Of a DNA stretch of 64,000 nucleotides, positions 1 through 9,880 are shown piece after piece (positions within the stretch are counted from its first letter, which is position 1; each line of letters opens with the position of its first letter). The DNA is taken from contig OZ234500.1 of the NCBI GenBank assembly GCA_965153455.1, positions 11,036,001 through 11,100,000 of the forward strand, read 5' to 3'. Position numbers and translations under genes: made by a program. The notes beneath the pieces are model-generated. The model made no database searches and was not told where the DNA came from. It saw only the letters and a program-made list of their open reading frames with translations. Source of the stretch: Sphagnum compactum (lineage: Eukaryota; Bryophyta; Sphagnopsida; Sphagnales).

Positions 1-560
1 TACTTAAAACATTACCTAGGCTACCTAAGGGACTACATAAGGTTGACATAAAAAATTATACATAGACACACTTAAAAACTTACCTAAATTATGGGATCCT
101 TGAAAACAAGAGACTATACAAAACCTTACATAAAATTTAAATATTCCCTACATAGCTCTTAAATAGTCCCTTATGTAATTTTTAAATATCCATTAACTTA
201 AGAAATCCTTAGGTAGTCTTCTAAATAATCCCAAATAATCTTTAAATAACTCCAAAAGTAACTTAGGAAAGCCTTAAATAGTCTAAATCAACCTTATGTA
301 TATCCCCTAACCAAGGTGGGTCCTAAAGTAATCCCTATGTATCCCCTAACCGAAGTAGGCCCTTTAAGTAGTTCTTAAATATCCTCTTAGCCAAGCCCTA
401 AATAGTCCCTAATTCTTAATGTAACCCCATAATTAAATAGCCCCTAGATATCCTTTAAATAATTCTTAATGTAACCCCATAAGTAGTTCCCAAATATTAT
501 GTAATTTAGGAAGACACTTTATAACCCCTTAGGTAACCCTTAAGATGGGCCTATGTAGCC
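1..560. repeat. Degenerate short-period AT-rich repeat (CCTTAAGTAGTC-like)
   Basis: The first 560 bases are built from imperfect, irregularly spaced variants of words such as CCTTAAATAGTC, CCCTAAGTAA and TAGGTAGTC, at about 10-20 bp periodicity. No reading frame of note crosses it. Very similar sequence recurs at 42560-42780, and a related word (AAACCTAAGGTTAAAC) fills 21060-21560. This looks like decayed simple or satellite-like DNA, not a gene. Confidence 0.6.
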
Positions 561-734
561 CCCCATTTAAGCTTTGATCAGGTCTAGGTTCAAACTCAAC
601 ATTACCTTAAACTAGTGTTGTCAATCTTGGATTGTGTTGGAATAATCAGGTCTAGGTTCAAGGCTTTTAATGAAAAGGAAGGCCTTCCAATTTCAGCACC
701 AAAAAAATAAATCGCACCCTCATTGAGCAACCAA

Positions 735-800
735 TTAATTAATTAATAAACCTACACCCTAAACCCTATAAACCTAAAACCCTAAACCCTAAACCCAATT
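735..800. repeat. Interstitial telomere-like CCCTAAA tract
   Basis: Several direct copies of CCCTAAA, some imperfect, lie between about 745 and 797 and end in a T-run. The motif is the Arabidopsis-type plant telomere unit (TTTAGGG on the other strand). The tract is too short for a chromosome end and is flanked on both sides by ordinary AT-rich DNA, so it is interstitial. Confidence 0.7.
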
Positions 801-2300
801 AACTTTTTTTTTTCATTCTTGCTCAACATAAAAGCAATGTGGAACTATGAAGATTAGTCCAACTTTGAGTTCTAGACTAAATAAGAATCCTCCAGTTTGA
901 ATTGGGCGAGCTCAAACCCTAGTGTAAAGCAAGCCAGAGATCCTCCCCCTTTCCTTATTTGATATGCTTATCGTAACAAGAGGGAGTTCAAAAATTTGAT
1001 GTTCCCGTTGTGGTTTGCCCTCTTGTAAGTGATTTTTTGGGTCTTTTTGGACATGGGTCCTTCCATTTTGTTCCTTGTATTCCCCCCTTTTTGGGTGCTT
1101 TGGTTTTGTTTTTATTTGCAAGGTTTCATTCAAAATGGACCTGAAAGAAAATACAGTAAACCCCGTTTATAATCATGCCCATTTTAGTCACATTCTTGTT
1201 TGCGTCACACATTTTTTTTGATAATCATTCGTTTTAGTTAAAAACATCATTTTTTAAAGTCACCATCACATTCGTTAGTAGCACAAAATGTTTGTAAAGC
1301 TTTTTTTTTTTTTTTTTGTAATGTGACTATAATGGGAGTAATTTAGGGCAAATATTAAGGTTTTGTAAATTGTAATTCCCTTTCACAATGTTAATGTTTT
1401 TTTTTTTTTTTTTTTTGGGTTCATGTTGTGCAAACTAACAACAATGAAACCAGTTGAAAAAGAAAAAGAAAAAACAACTTTCCAATGCGGACAAACAAAA
1501 AAAAATGCAAACTTGTCAAGAAAACAGAAAAATTTAATTAAAAAAATCTAGTTGACAAAATGCACAAACTAATAGTTAAAAAGTTCATACTCAATGCAAA
1601 TTGTAACATTTAAAATAGACCCAAAAAAAAAATCACAACCATTCTTGAAATCTAATAATGCATAGTAAAACTTAAAATAACCCATGTAAAACAATTTAAA
1701 TAATTGGCACCAAAGGGTTGTTCACAACCCCAAAAAAAAGAGGAAAAAAAAAACTAACTCAAAATCCAAAGGCTCTTTTCAAAATGAACAGTGATTTGAA
1801 CTTTTGAAGGTGCCATAAGCAAGAGAGGGGGGGGGAGAGGAGGGGAGGGTAGGGGCAGAGAGCCATAATGCGATGAGCCAGAGTAGAGCCGCTGTTGTTG
1901 ATGGTCTTGGTGTTGTGCGGTGGTGGTGGTTATTGTAGTTTTTTGTAGTTAGTGCGGAGGAGAGTGGAGAGAGATTTGTGACGTACAATCTGATTTGCAT
2001 GACGCTATCGCAGATCTGCATGACGATTTCCTGAAGTCTCGCTGCTTGCTTCCTTTCCTTGCTTGCACGGATCCTCCAACTCCCATGATCCATCTCTCTC
2101 TTCGGGCTCTTCTTCATCGTCTCCTTGACTCTTTCTTTCTTTCTTTCTGCCTCCTCGTCTTCATCCTCCTGGAGTTCCGATTCTGGATGGTACCTAATAG
2201 AGCAACTGTGCCGATCCAAACTTATAATCTTCAATCACGACATTTCATGTAGACAGACTCAGAGAGAGACAAACAGAAAGAAACAGTGGAGACTCGGCGG
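801..2300. other. AT-rich intergenic DNA, no gene recognised
   Basis: I see homopolymer A and T runs, then from about 1815 a G-rich purine tract and from about 2085 a CT-rich stretch. A minus-strand open frame of 151 codons (1779-2234) and short plus-strand frames are present, but their composition is low-complexity and I recognise no domain. The GA/CT-rich end may belong to the promoter or leader of the RING gene downstream. Confidence 0.5.
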
Positions 2301-2309
2301 GAGAGAAGA

Positions 2310-2845
2310 TGGCTCCAGGTGCAAGTTTTGTGAAACACTGTTGTAACGCCTTAATCAAGTGTCGTCGAAGCTATTTTTAAAGCTTGCTTGCTTGCTTTCT
2401 TTCTTTCTTTCTTTCTGCTTGTTTTTTTTCTTTCTTTCGCAAGACTTCGTTGCAGCTGAATCGATGACGCCAGGAGAGAACTACGGTTGGTGCAAGTTTT
2501 GTGAAACATTGCAAAGCGGTCTTTAATCAAGAGTCGAAGCGCAGTATAATTATCGACGCTACCAGGAGAAGAACATGGATCCGACCATGGTTCGTGCAAG
2601 TTAATACTGTAAAGCTTTGATTGACAAGTGTTGAAGCTGTTTTTGAAAGCTTTCTTTTCTTCTTCTTCTTCTTCTTTTTTCTTCTTTCGCAAGACTTCGT
2701 TGCAGCAGAATCGACGACGCCAGGAGAGAACTACGGTTCGTGCAAGTTTTGTGAAACATTGGAAAGCGGTCTTTAATCAAGAGTCGAAGCTATTTTTGCC
2801 GTTATTTTTGTTTCGCAAGGCGTTGTTCCAGTAGAATCGAAGAAA
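2310..2845 (+). repeat. Imperfect tandem repeat block upstream of the RING gene
   Basis: Three to four partial copies of a composite unit are visible. The word GCAAGTTTTGTGAAACA occurs near 2320, 2491 and 2740, with a damaged copy near 2593. The module CTTTCGCAAGACTTCGTTGCAGC followed by GACGCCAGGAGAGAACTACGG occurs near 2434 and 2684. The module CGGTCTTTAATCAAGAGTCGAAGC occurs near 2517 and 2767. TTTCTTTC or TTCTTC microsatellites sit between copies. Spacing varies from about 100 to 250 bp. It may be transcribed leader DNA of the gene at 3590, which is inference. Confidence 0.7.
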
Positions 2846-3589
2846 TCAGGACTTGTAGACTGATTCAAGAGACTCCCTCGTTGGTCTTCGGTTAGGTAAT
2901 CAGTAGGTCTTCGTGCATTAGTCTTTGTTTTCCTGTTTAGCAAATCTTGGTCTGTAATTTCTTGTAGCGTTTTTGCAAGAGTAGCTTCGTAGTAGTAGTA
3001 TTGAAGCTCTAAGTTCTTGCTGTTTTTTTCCTCCCGCCTCTCACTGTGGCCTTCGCTAGATTTTATTTGCATGTTTGGATCAATGTCGGATCTCCCTGGT
3101 TTGCACCGGGTTGTAGCTGCTGTCATTGGTTCGGTATTGCAGACAGCAGTAGTGAGGATTGATCAGCGATGGTCTGTTTGATTGCGGAGCTTTGAATCCG
3201 CTCTGGATTCTCGTTCCTATTCTCAGCCTCAGCTTCGGTCTTCTCAAAAGCTGCGTCTCGCCTCTTGACGAGCTTGGACGGCAAGAAAGTTTGCATCTGT
3301 CGTAGGGATGGAGTTTTGCATGAGGCAGAATTGAGGCTGATAAGTAGAACGAGAACTTGATGAAGCACATTGCAGAGAGAGAGAGAGAGAGAAAGAGTCC
3401 TGGAATTCTCGTAGGACGTACAAGTATGAACCTCACCAGCCAAGTTCGTATCAAGATCGAGCTTCGACTTGTTCCAAAATCGCGAGGTGGAGACTAGAGA
3501 AAGTGCATTGAGTGAATGCGTAGAGAGAACACGAGAGACGGTTGCAGAAGGGAGTGCACAGAGAGTGAGGGAGCGCAGAGAGAGGGGGG

Positions 3590-4599
3590 ATGTCATCGCA
3601 GATGGGGAACGCAGCAGCAGGGTGTTGTGCAACGCCAGCCCCTCAACTGAAGCTGTACCAGGCCTTCATCTTCGCGACTCCAGCTCTCTTCACATTCGTA
3701 CTGCTGCTCCTGATCCTCTTAATACTCATCCGCAGACGGCGCAGAATGAGAGCAACTTCTCATACCAGGAGCCAGTTCTTCCCTCGAGGCTTGTTCTCCG
3801 CTGTACGCTTTCTCACTCTCTTAATGTTATAGGAAAGTTTCTGTGTTTGCAATATGGAGGGTAGAGATCATTTTTCTCTTCAGAACTCTGTGGGTGTTTT
3901 TTCTGATTTTCCTGGCATGTTTGTCTTGTGTTTCTCTGACTTGAATATGAAGCAGCCATCGGATAGAGGGCTGAGCAAGTCGATTAGGGATGCACTTCCC
4001 ATTGTGATTTACAGTGAAGGGTGTGCGATATCGAAGGTTGACAACCAGTAAGATTCTACTAATCAGAAAGAACTCTGTGTGTGCACAATTGTCTTTGCAA
4101 AGATTCTCATCTTGGTGTTTGACACATTGATTCTGGAAAGCAGCTGAGAGGTTAATGTATTAACATTGCTTACCATCCATCTGACAGGTGTGCAGTATGC
4201 CTGGGTGACTACCAGAAGAATGACAAATTGCAGCAGCTACCAGTATGTGGGCATGTTTTCCACAAAGATTGTGTTGATGAATGGCTGGCAAACCATTCAA
4301 CCTGCCCAATCTGTCGATCTGTGCCCATTCCCAGTGGCAAAGTGGTTCCAATGGAATCACCAGCCCAGAGAGTGTTGCCTGCCCTTGGCTCTACCAGGCT
4401 CCTTCCTGTTCTACATGCACCTAGAAGCACAAGTGCATCAGAACCTGGCTTGGAAGGGAGCTGCAGCTTGCAATCTGATTTAGTCAGGGGATGTGGAGAA
4501 AGCAGCAGCAACAGCAATGTCAGGGCTAGTGATGGTCAGGACCCACAGACAGTCACAGGGAGTACTCTTGTTGAGCATAGTATTCAGATTCAAACCTAA
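3590..4599 (+). CDS. ATL-type RING-H2 E3 ubiquitin ligase (ATL7/ATL59-like), 3 exons
   Basis: Predicted membrane-anchored E3 ubiquitin ligase. Exons 3590-3802, 3953-4047 and 4188-4599 join in frame to 720 nt (239 residues) with GT-AG introns. Residues 1-25 form a short N-terminus. About residues 26-47 are one hydrophobic segment, followed at once by a run of arginines (stop-transfer). Residues about 72-100 contain the 'SIRDALPIVIY' stretch, which resembles the conserved segment before the RING in Arabidopsis ATL7/ATL58/ATL59. The RING-H2 follows as C-x2-C-x14-C-x-H-x2-H-x2-C-x10-C-x2-C (CAVCLGDY ... CGHVFHKDC ... CPIC), with all eight zinc ligands present and the E2-contact proline after the last zinc pair region retained. 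The C-terminal 90 residues are Ser-rich with no known domain. The ATG at 3590 is chosen because it gives the membrane segment. The second-exon acceptor could also be 3 nt later (3956). Confidence 0.85.
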
Positions 4600-4656
4600 A
4601 AGGCTTGCAGGCAATTTTGCAGAGTTGTGAGAAACTCAGTGAGTTTCTTCCTCAAA

Positions 4657-5250
4657 GGAAATTTGGTTTGCAATCTGTCTGCCTACTGACTGAGGATGGA
4701 CCTGATGAAGCAGCAAAGCCGGAGGTGGCCACCAAAGGGTTCAGAGTGTAGACAGACAGAGCAAACCAAGTATCTTGTTTTCATTTGTTTGCAGTCTTTT
4801 TTCTAGCTCTCAATTTGTCTCCTACTCATAGGTACTAGAATTAGCTCTACTCCTGCAAACAGAACCCAAAGCCATGCACTTTGCTGAATCTAGAAAAGCA
4901 TATAAAAATCCATTTGAAAAGTATCCAACTTGAGTGAATGGGGGACATAAGCGCTGTTTCTTTTCAATGATGATGAGGTCCACCAAACTAGTGTTATATT
5001 GAATTGCAGTGTGCAATTTATAGCAGCAAACACTGTTGGATGTATATGAGTCTCTTAGTCATTCTCAAAATTATTTGAGGTTTTTCCATATTATGTACAC
5101 GTCCTACACAGAACCATTAAATTACTCAGTCAAGTTAGCATTTGGCACTGAGACATCCTGCAGGCAATGAAAGCAAGGACTAATGGCATAATTGCAGTTG
5201 ATATTTCTTCTGATGGCTCCTTTACTACTCTGAGTGCAAGAGAGTAGATT
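4657..5250 (+). repeat. Collapsed duplicate of 7893-10680, ending in a CFAP251 exon remnant
   Basis: Three blocks match downstream DNA in the same order. 4660-4820 matches 7893-8040 (TTTGCAATCTGTCTGCCTACTG onward, including the GGTGGCCACCAAA word). About 4825-5150 matches about 9220-9512 (CTCCTGCAAA.AG.ACCCAAAG, GAGGTCCACCAAACTAG, TATAGCAGCAAAC). 5153-5245 matches 10575-10680, including the whole CFAP251 exon at 10588-10678. Compared with the large copy, about 1.2 kb and 1.06 kb are missing between blocks. The exon remnant lacks 12 bases and its GTAAGT donor has become non-consensus. It also falls in the probable 3' UTR of the RING gene. Confidence 0.85.
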
Positions 5251-5880
5251 TTGCCAGTCATGGCACCGGATTTCCTACTCTGACTTTTTTTCTGGTTTGA
5301 AGACTAATTTTGCTAAGTTTTGGAAACAGTTGCAAAAAATTTCATGTCACAAAATTGAAAATAGAAAACCCTAATGTGCATGTTGTTATGTGTGTTTTCT
5401 TAGTTTTGTATAGTGTTGGGTGGTGATATATAGTAGCACATGACAAATTGCAGACTCATGAGATTGTAAGTGTTGTGAGGATAAAAACACAAAACTCACA
5501 GATCACAACTTCACTGGTATAATGTATGCATATGGCTTCAGGGTAGACACTCTAGTATCCAAAGACACGAAGATAAAAGTTATTCAATTTCTTAAGTGGC
5601 CTCTTTAATGCATGGGACAAACAGCCGCCCTTGCTCTGTGAAGGAGACCTTGGAATTCCAAACGAGGTTCTCAGGAATTTGGGTTGAAGTTCAAGAATCC
5701 AAGTGATTCAAGAGCCATCAAAGTTCTTTCAGGGTTCACCACCCTCACAATGAGTGGGAGAGGTTAAGCTTCATGAGAATGTGAACCTCAGAACCCTAAT
5801 TTTTGCAAAATATTTGTAATTTATACATATGAGACCTATTTCTTTTTGAATTATTTAAGTTAAAAAAAGGTCCACATGTT
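5250..5880. other. Intergenic DNA, nothing recognised
   Basis: No convincing coding frame, domain or repeat is seen between the collapsed duplicate and the degenerate repeat array that starts near 5921. Confidence 0.5.
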
Positions 5881-5920
5881 CAAACACAGATCTCTATATA
5901 AAAACATTGACATCCTGAAC

Positions 5921-6500
5921 TCGTTTCAGGACCTGAATTGAAACTCATAGTTGTGGGAAAGGACATGGATGAGGGCTTGCAAGAAGGAGATGGGTGTGGT
6001 GTGTGGTCTATAGGAGTCGTTTCAGGACCTGAATTGAGACTTGGGTTCTGGGACAGGAACATTGATCAGAAGTTAAAAGAAGAAGGAGATTGGGTAGGGG
6101 GTCACAGTCCGTTTCAGGACTTGAATTGAGACTTAGGGTTCTGGGAGGGGACATGGATCATTAGGACTTGCCATCTGCGCCAATTCTTAACTCAGGACCT
6201 GAATGGAGAGGCCTTAGAGTTGGTGGAACAGGACATAGATCAGGACTTGCTATCTGCATCAGTTCTTAACTAGTCTCAGGACCTGAATGGGGACTTTGGG
6301 TTGGTGGGACAGGACATGGATGAGGAGTCCTTGCAAGGAGAAAAAGCGAGGTCTACTTCCCATCATCCTTAAACTGTTTGAGGACCTGAGTTGAGACTTG
6401 GGAGTTTCAAGGACAGGGCATAGATCCCAACTTCCTTGAAGAGTTTCAAGATCTCAATTGAGACGTGGAGTTCTGCGAAAGGACTTGAATCACGACCTGA
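5921..6500 (+). repeat. Degenerate 80-100 bp tandem repeats (TCAGGACCTGAATTGAGACT)
   Basis: The core TTTCAGGACCTGAATTGAGACT, or a close variant, starts near 5924, 6020, 6111, 6191, 6275, 6377 and 6440. Each is followed by a GGGTTCTGGGACAGGACATGGATCA-like module. Unit length is about 63-102 bp and copies are quite diverged. The array runs directly into the first exon of the LSM-domain gene, so part of it may serve as its promoter or leader. Confidence 0.75.
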
Positions 6501-6582
6501 AATTAGGGTTTGGCGTTCGTGTTCCTCCCCTTGGTTTTCCTTTCTTGACTGCGCTGCGGACCGCAGTAGATGCAGGAGAGAG

Positions 6583-6994
6583 ATGGCGGAAGGAGGGATG
6601 ACACTGGCTAACAGCGCCACCACGATTCACTCGGTACCCATGAAGAGAATTCCTTGAAAACCCACGAACAACAACAACAACAGGAGGAGACGCTGCCGCC
6701 GCAAGAGGGATGAGAGAAAGAAGAAGAAGAAGAGGTGGCAAAAGCTGTGGAGGAGGAGCAGCATCCGAAGCCGTTGGTGAAGAAGTCGAGGAACTGTTGT
6801 ACCGGAGGCTGCGAATGGGAGTTGAAGACGGACGTGTGTTTGTGGGTAGGTTCCATTGCCTGGACAAGCAGGGAAACGTCATCTTGTATGACACACTGGA
6901 GTTAAGTTACGTTCCTGGTCCGTCTTCTGGAGCTGCCGCTGCGTTGAAGAACGAGCCCCACCCGCCGGCCGTGGAGCAGCGGAGCTTGGGTCTT
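6583..6994 (+). CDS. NAA38/LSMD1-like LSM-domain protein, first exon(s) only
   Basis: The frame 6644-6994 encodes an Sm-like fold segment: 'EELLYRRLRMGVEDGR' (Sm1 start), 'VGRFHCLDKQGNVIL' (strands 2-3, with the HCxDKQGN signature of plant LSMD1 homologues), and 'EQRSLGLV', the start of Sm2. It stops at a good donor, GTAATG at 6995. The family is NAA38, an auxiliary subunit of the NatC N-terminal acetyltransferase. The expected short final part (about 20 residues with a Cys-rich 'CRSSCHVDC'-like end) was not found downstream, where the sequence becomes AT-rich. The start is uncertain. An ATG at 6583 opens a frame that stops at 6655, whereas the LSM frame has its first ATG at 6710, preceded by a stop at 6641. 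It may be a first exon with an unrecognised splice, or a frameshifted or truncated gene. Confidence 0.6.
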
Positions 6995-6999
6995 GTAAT

Positions 7000-7890
7000 G
7001 ATATTTTATAGAATATAAGTTTGGTAATCACTTTTAAAATGCAAAAACAATTTAATAATTCTTAAATTTTCTTTTGAAACTTAAATGTTATGATCATGAA
7101 CAAGGTTCCAAGCTTAGAAAAACCCTCCCCCCCATCTTTCCCCCCCTTTTTAAATGGAAAACAATGTTGACCTATTGGGAACTATATAACGGAAACACAA
7201 AAAAAATATTAAATCCTAAAAATTTATTTTACTAGATAATTTATGGACATGAAAAGGCACGTTAAGTTTTGCTCATTCATCTCCATATGGGCAAGGGCAA
7301 GGATTGTGGTAGTAATTGAAACAAGAAATACTACGTTTTCAAACAAAATATGGTACTAAAATAAAAAAATAGTTTTAAAGTGATGATACTTGAACAACAT
7401 AATTTGAAAAATTATACAAAAGGGATCACTTGAAACCATGAACTTTAGATGAAACTAAAAATTTCATGCAATATTATATATTTTTGGAAATAATGTTGTT
7501 ATCTTCAATTGGATTTTCAAGATGTTTGACATATATGTTTAAATTTTATTTTTTCTAAAATAATGCAATTTATTACCTTTTTGGGAAAGGAGAAAATTGA
7601 ACTAAACCTTCCCCTTTGGTCCTTTCTTCACCAAAATGGTAGCATATATTAGATTTCATTCCATTTGTTTAGATAATAGGATTTTTCATATATCAAAGTA
7701 CATTATAAATTTGATAAAATAGAAAATTAACATTTGATATGTAATGCTTTAAATTAAACATGTCATGTCTTTATTTTTAAACTTACTGATTTTTTTTTCA
7801 AAATTTCAACCATATAGTTTCATCATAATAATGTTATTTCCATAAAATTTTGGAATATCAAGAAATCTTCTAATATTTTGAAATAGATAA
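7000..7890. other. AT-rich DNA, possible intron or intergenic
   Basis: About 80% A+T with many T-runs and no coding frame of interest. It follows a splice-donor-like site at 6995, so it may be an intron of the LSM-domain gene, but no matching second exon was recognised. Confidence 0.45.
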
Positions 7891-7892
7891 TG

Positions 7893-9512
7893 TTAAATTT
7901 GCAATCTGTCTGCCTACTGAGGATGGACCTGATGAAGTAGCAAAGCTGGAGGTGGCCACCAAATGGTTCAGAGTGTAGACAGATGGAACAAACCAAGTTA
8001 TCTTGTTTTCATTTGCTTGCAATCATTTTCTAGCTCTCAGTCCATAAAGAAAATTTCCAGCCCAGTTCAGCAATGGAGTTCTGAATCTTCAACCTACTCA
8101 CACCTTGTCTGCCAGGCTGCTCATGTGATGAATTCTTGCAGTTGTTTCTGTACTCATATGTTGTTATTCCTTGAGGTGGTTCCTAGTGGTACCACCCAAA
8201 GATACTTTCACCTTGGGGTCAGAAATGAAAAACCTCCTCCAATTCTCCATGAAAGTAGCGAGGAAGATATAAGGTTAGAGCTTATTCTCGAAGGTTTTAG
8301 ATTTTTTTTGCCCACAAATGCATGGGACCTCACGATGAGTCCTTTGCACTTAATTTCCAATTTCAAAGGTGTCATTGTTGGGAAGGAATATATTAAATTT
8401 TTCCCTCGAAATCATTCCATTACTTTGGGTTTAATGTTACCACTTTTGTGGAGGACTATTTTGGTGCCATTAAAAGTTTCAAGGAAAGCGATGTTACATT
8501 CCAGACATTGTTTGAAAAATGCATCATGGCATTTAAAACTAGTTTTCTATTGAAATCTATTAAAACTTCCCTTCAATGTGTTCATATCTGTTAGGAATTG
8601 TGGCAGTTTTCCCCCATTTTCATGAAGAGCAGATACTGTTGATTCCTTCTTGATGTTGTACAGAAATATGTTTCTATTCACTTTGCCCAATTTGTCAGCT
8701 AAGGGCAAGGTATATTGGCCTTTGTACCCATGACTCTTTCTGTTTTCCCAGATGTGAAAGTGGATAGCAGTTATAACACTGTTGTTGGTTGTTGTCAGTG
8801 TTTCTACCAGAGCAAGAGGATCATCATTTCTAGTCCTTTTACAAGTGTAGATGCCTCTCATGGTTTCTGTAACATTGTTCCTTCCGTTCTTACTTGTGCA
8901 TCTTGAAATGAAAATTGTCAGAAATCTTTAGTGAAGCAACAACCTGAGTACAATTTTTTCTTGTTGCTATGATCTGTTAGTTGTAACTGCTATTGTGAAA
9001 CAATTTGCTTGCAAGGTGGGCTCCTTGTTTGACACAAGTCCAAAGTATAGACACTTTCAACATTCTTGTAAGAGGCCCAAATTCCCAAATTCAGTTGGTT
9101 TGAATTTAGACCTGCCTTTGGTGCCAACTTATGCAAATTATCCTTCTTGAGAATTCCTTTCAACCAAATGGAGCAATGTTGTCTACCTACCACGAGTTTT
9201 GTTTCTTTCCTACAGCATCACCTACTTGTACCAGATTTAGCTCTCCTGCAAATAGGACCCAAAGAATCTAGAAAAGCTTGTAAAATCCCATTTGAAAGCT
9301 TCCAACTTGAGTGAAGGGGGTGTATAAGCACCAATGCATGTAGATGGAGAGGTCCACCAAACTAGGGTTACATTGAATTGCAGGGTGCACTATATAGCAG
9401 CAAACTATTGTTTGTATGAGTCTCTTGATCACTTTTCAAAATAATTGAGGTTTCCCGATTAGGTTTGCTACATAGAACAGGAAGTACCCAAGTTAGCTTA
9501 CGGTACTGAGAA
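7893..9512 (+). repeat. Large-copy partner of the collapsed duplicate
   Basis: 7893-8040 and about 9220-9512 are the full-length partners of the blocks at 4660-4820 and 4825-5150. The roughly 1.2 kb between them (8040-9215) has no counterpart in the small copy. It holds an open frame to 8553 (counted from 7963, 196 codons) whose interior includes 'PPPILHESSEEDIRLELILEGF'-like acidic and hydrophobic sequence. I recognise no family, and the frame starts inside duplicated DNA that resembles RING-gene 3' UTR, so I do not call it a gene. Confidence 0.7.
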
Positions 9513-9880
9513 GCTCACTTCACCATTGTAGTACAGAGAGAGTCATGGATGTTGTGATCATTATGGAAATTGCAGCTATTTGGATCTGCAGGTTTGTCCT
9601 TCCAACAGGACTGACGAGATCATTTCTGTTGCTTGAATAGTTGTTCTCATCTCAATGCCACATGTTGCCAGTGCTGCTGAATGGTTTTTTTTGCAGACAT
9701 GGATCAACCACAATTTATGGTCATCATTTTACCCTTTTGTTCTTTCCTGAGGTTGACATGGATTTCATAGATTTCAACAGGCTCTGAAATTGCCTGATGT
9801 AACATGTAGAACTCAGGTCTGATGAAAAGAAGTCATGACTTGTTGAAGTTGGAGTTGCTCTTGGGGATGTGGGTATGCAG

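Noticed and set aside
1779-2234. 151-codon minus-strand frame with acidic/basic start
   Set aside because: Low-complexity composition from GA/CT microsatellite DNA, no domain, no neighbour support.
3080-3864. Overlapping 124-169 codon frames on both strands before the RING gene
   Set aside because: Ser/Leu/Arg-rich frames in G+C-rich leader DNA. The RING gene's own ATG and membrane segment fit better, and none shows a domain.
7963-8553. 196-codon plus-strand frame
   Set aside because: It begins inside duplicated DNA resembling the RING 3' UTR and has no recognised family. Kept only as a note in the repeat entry.
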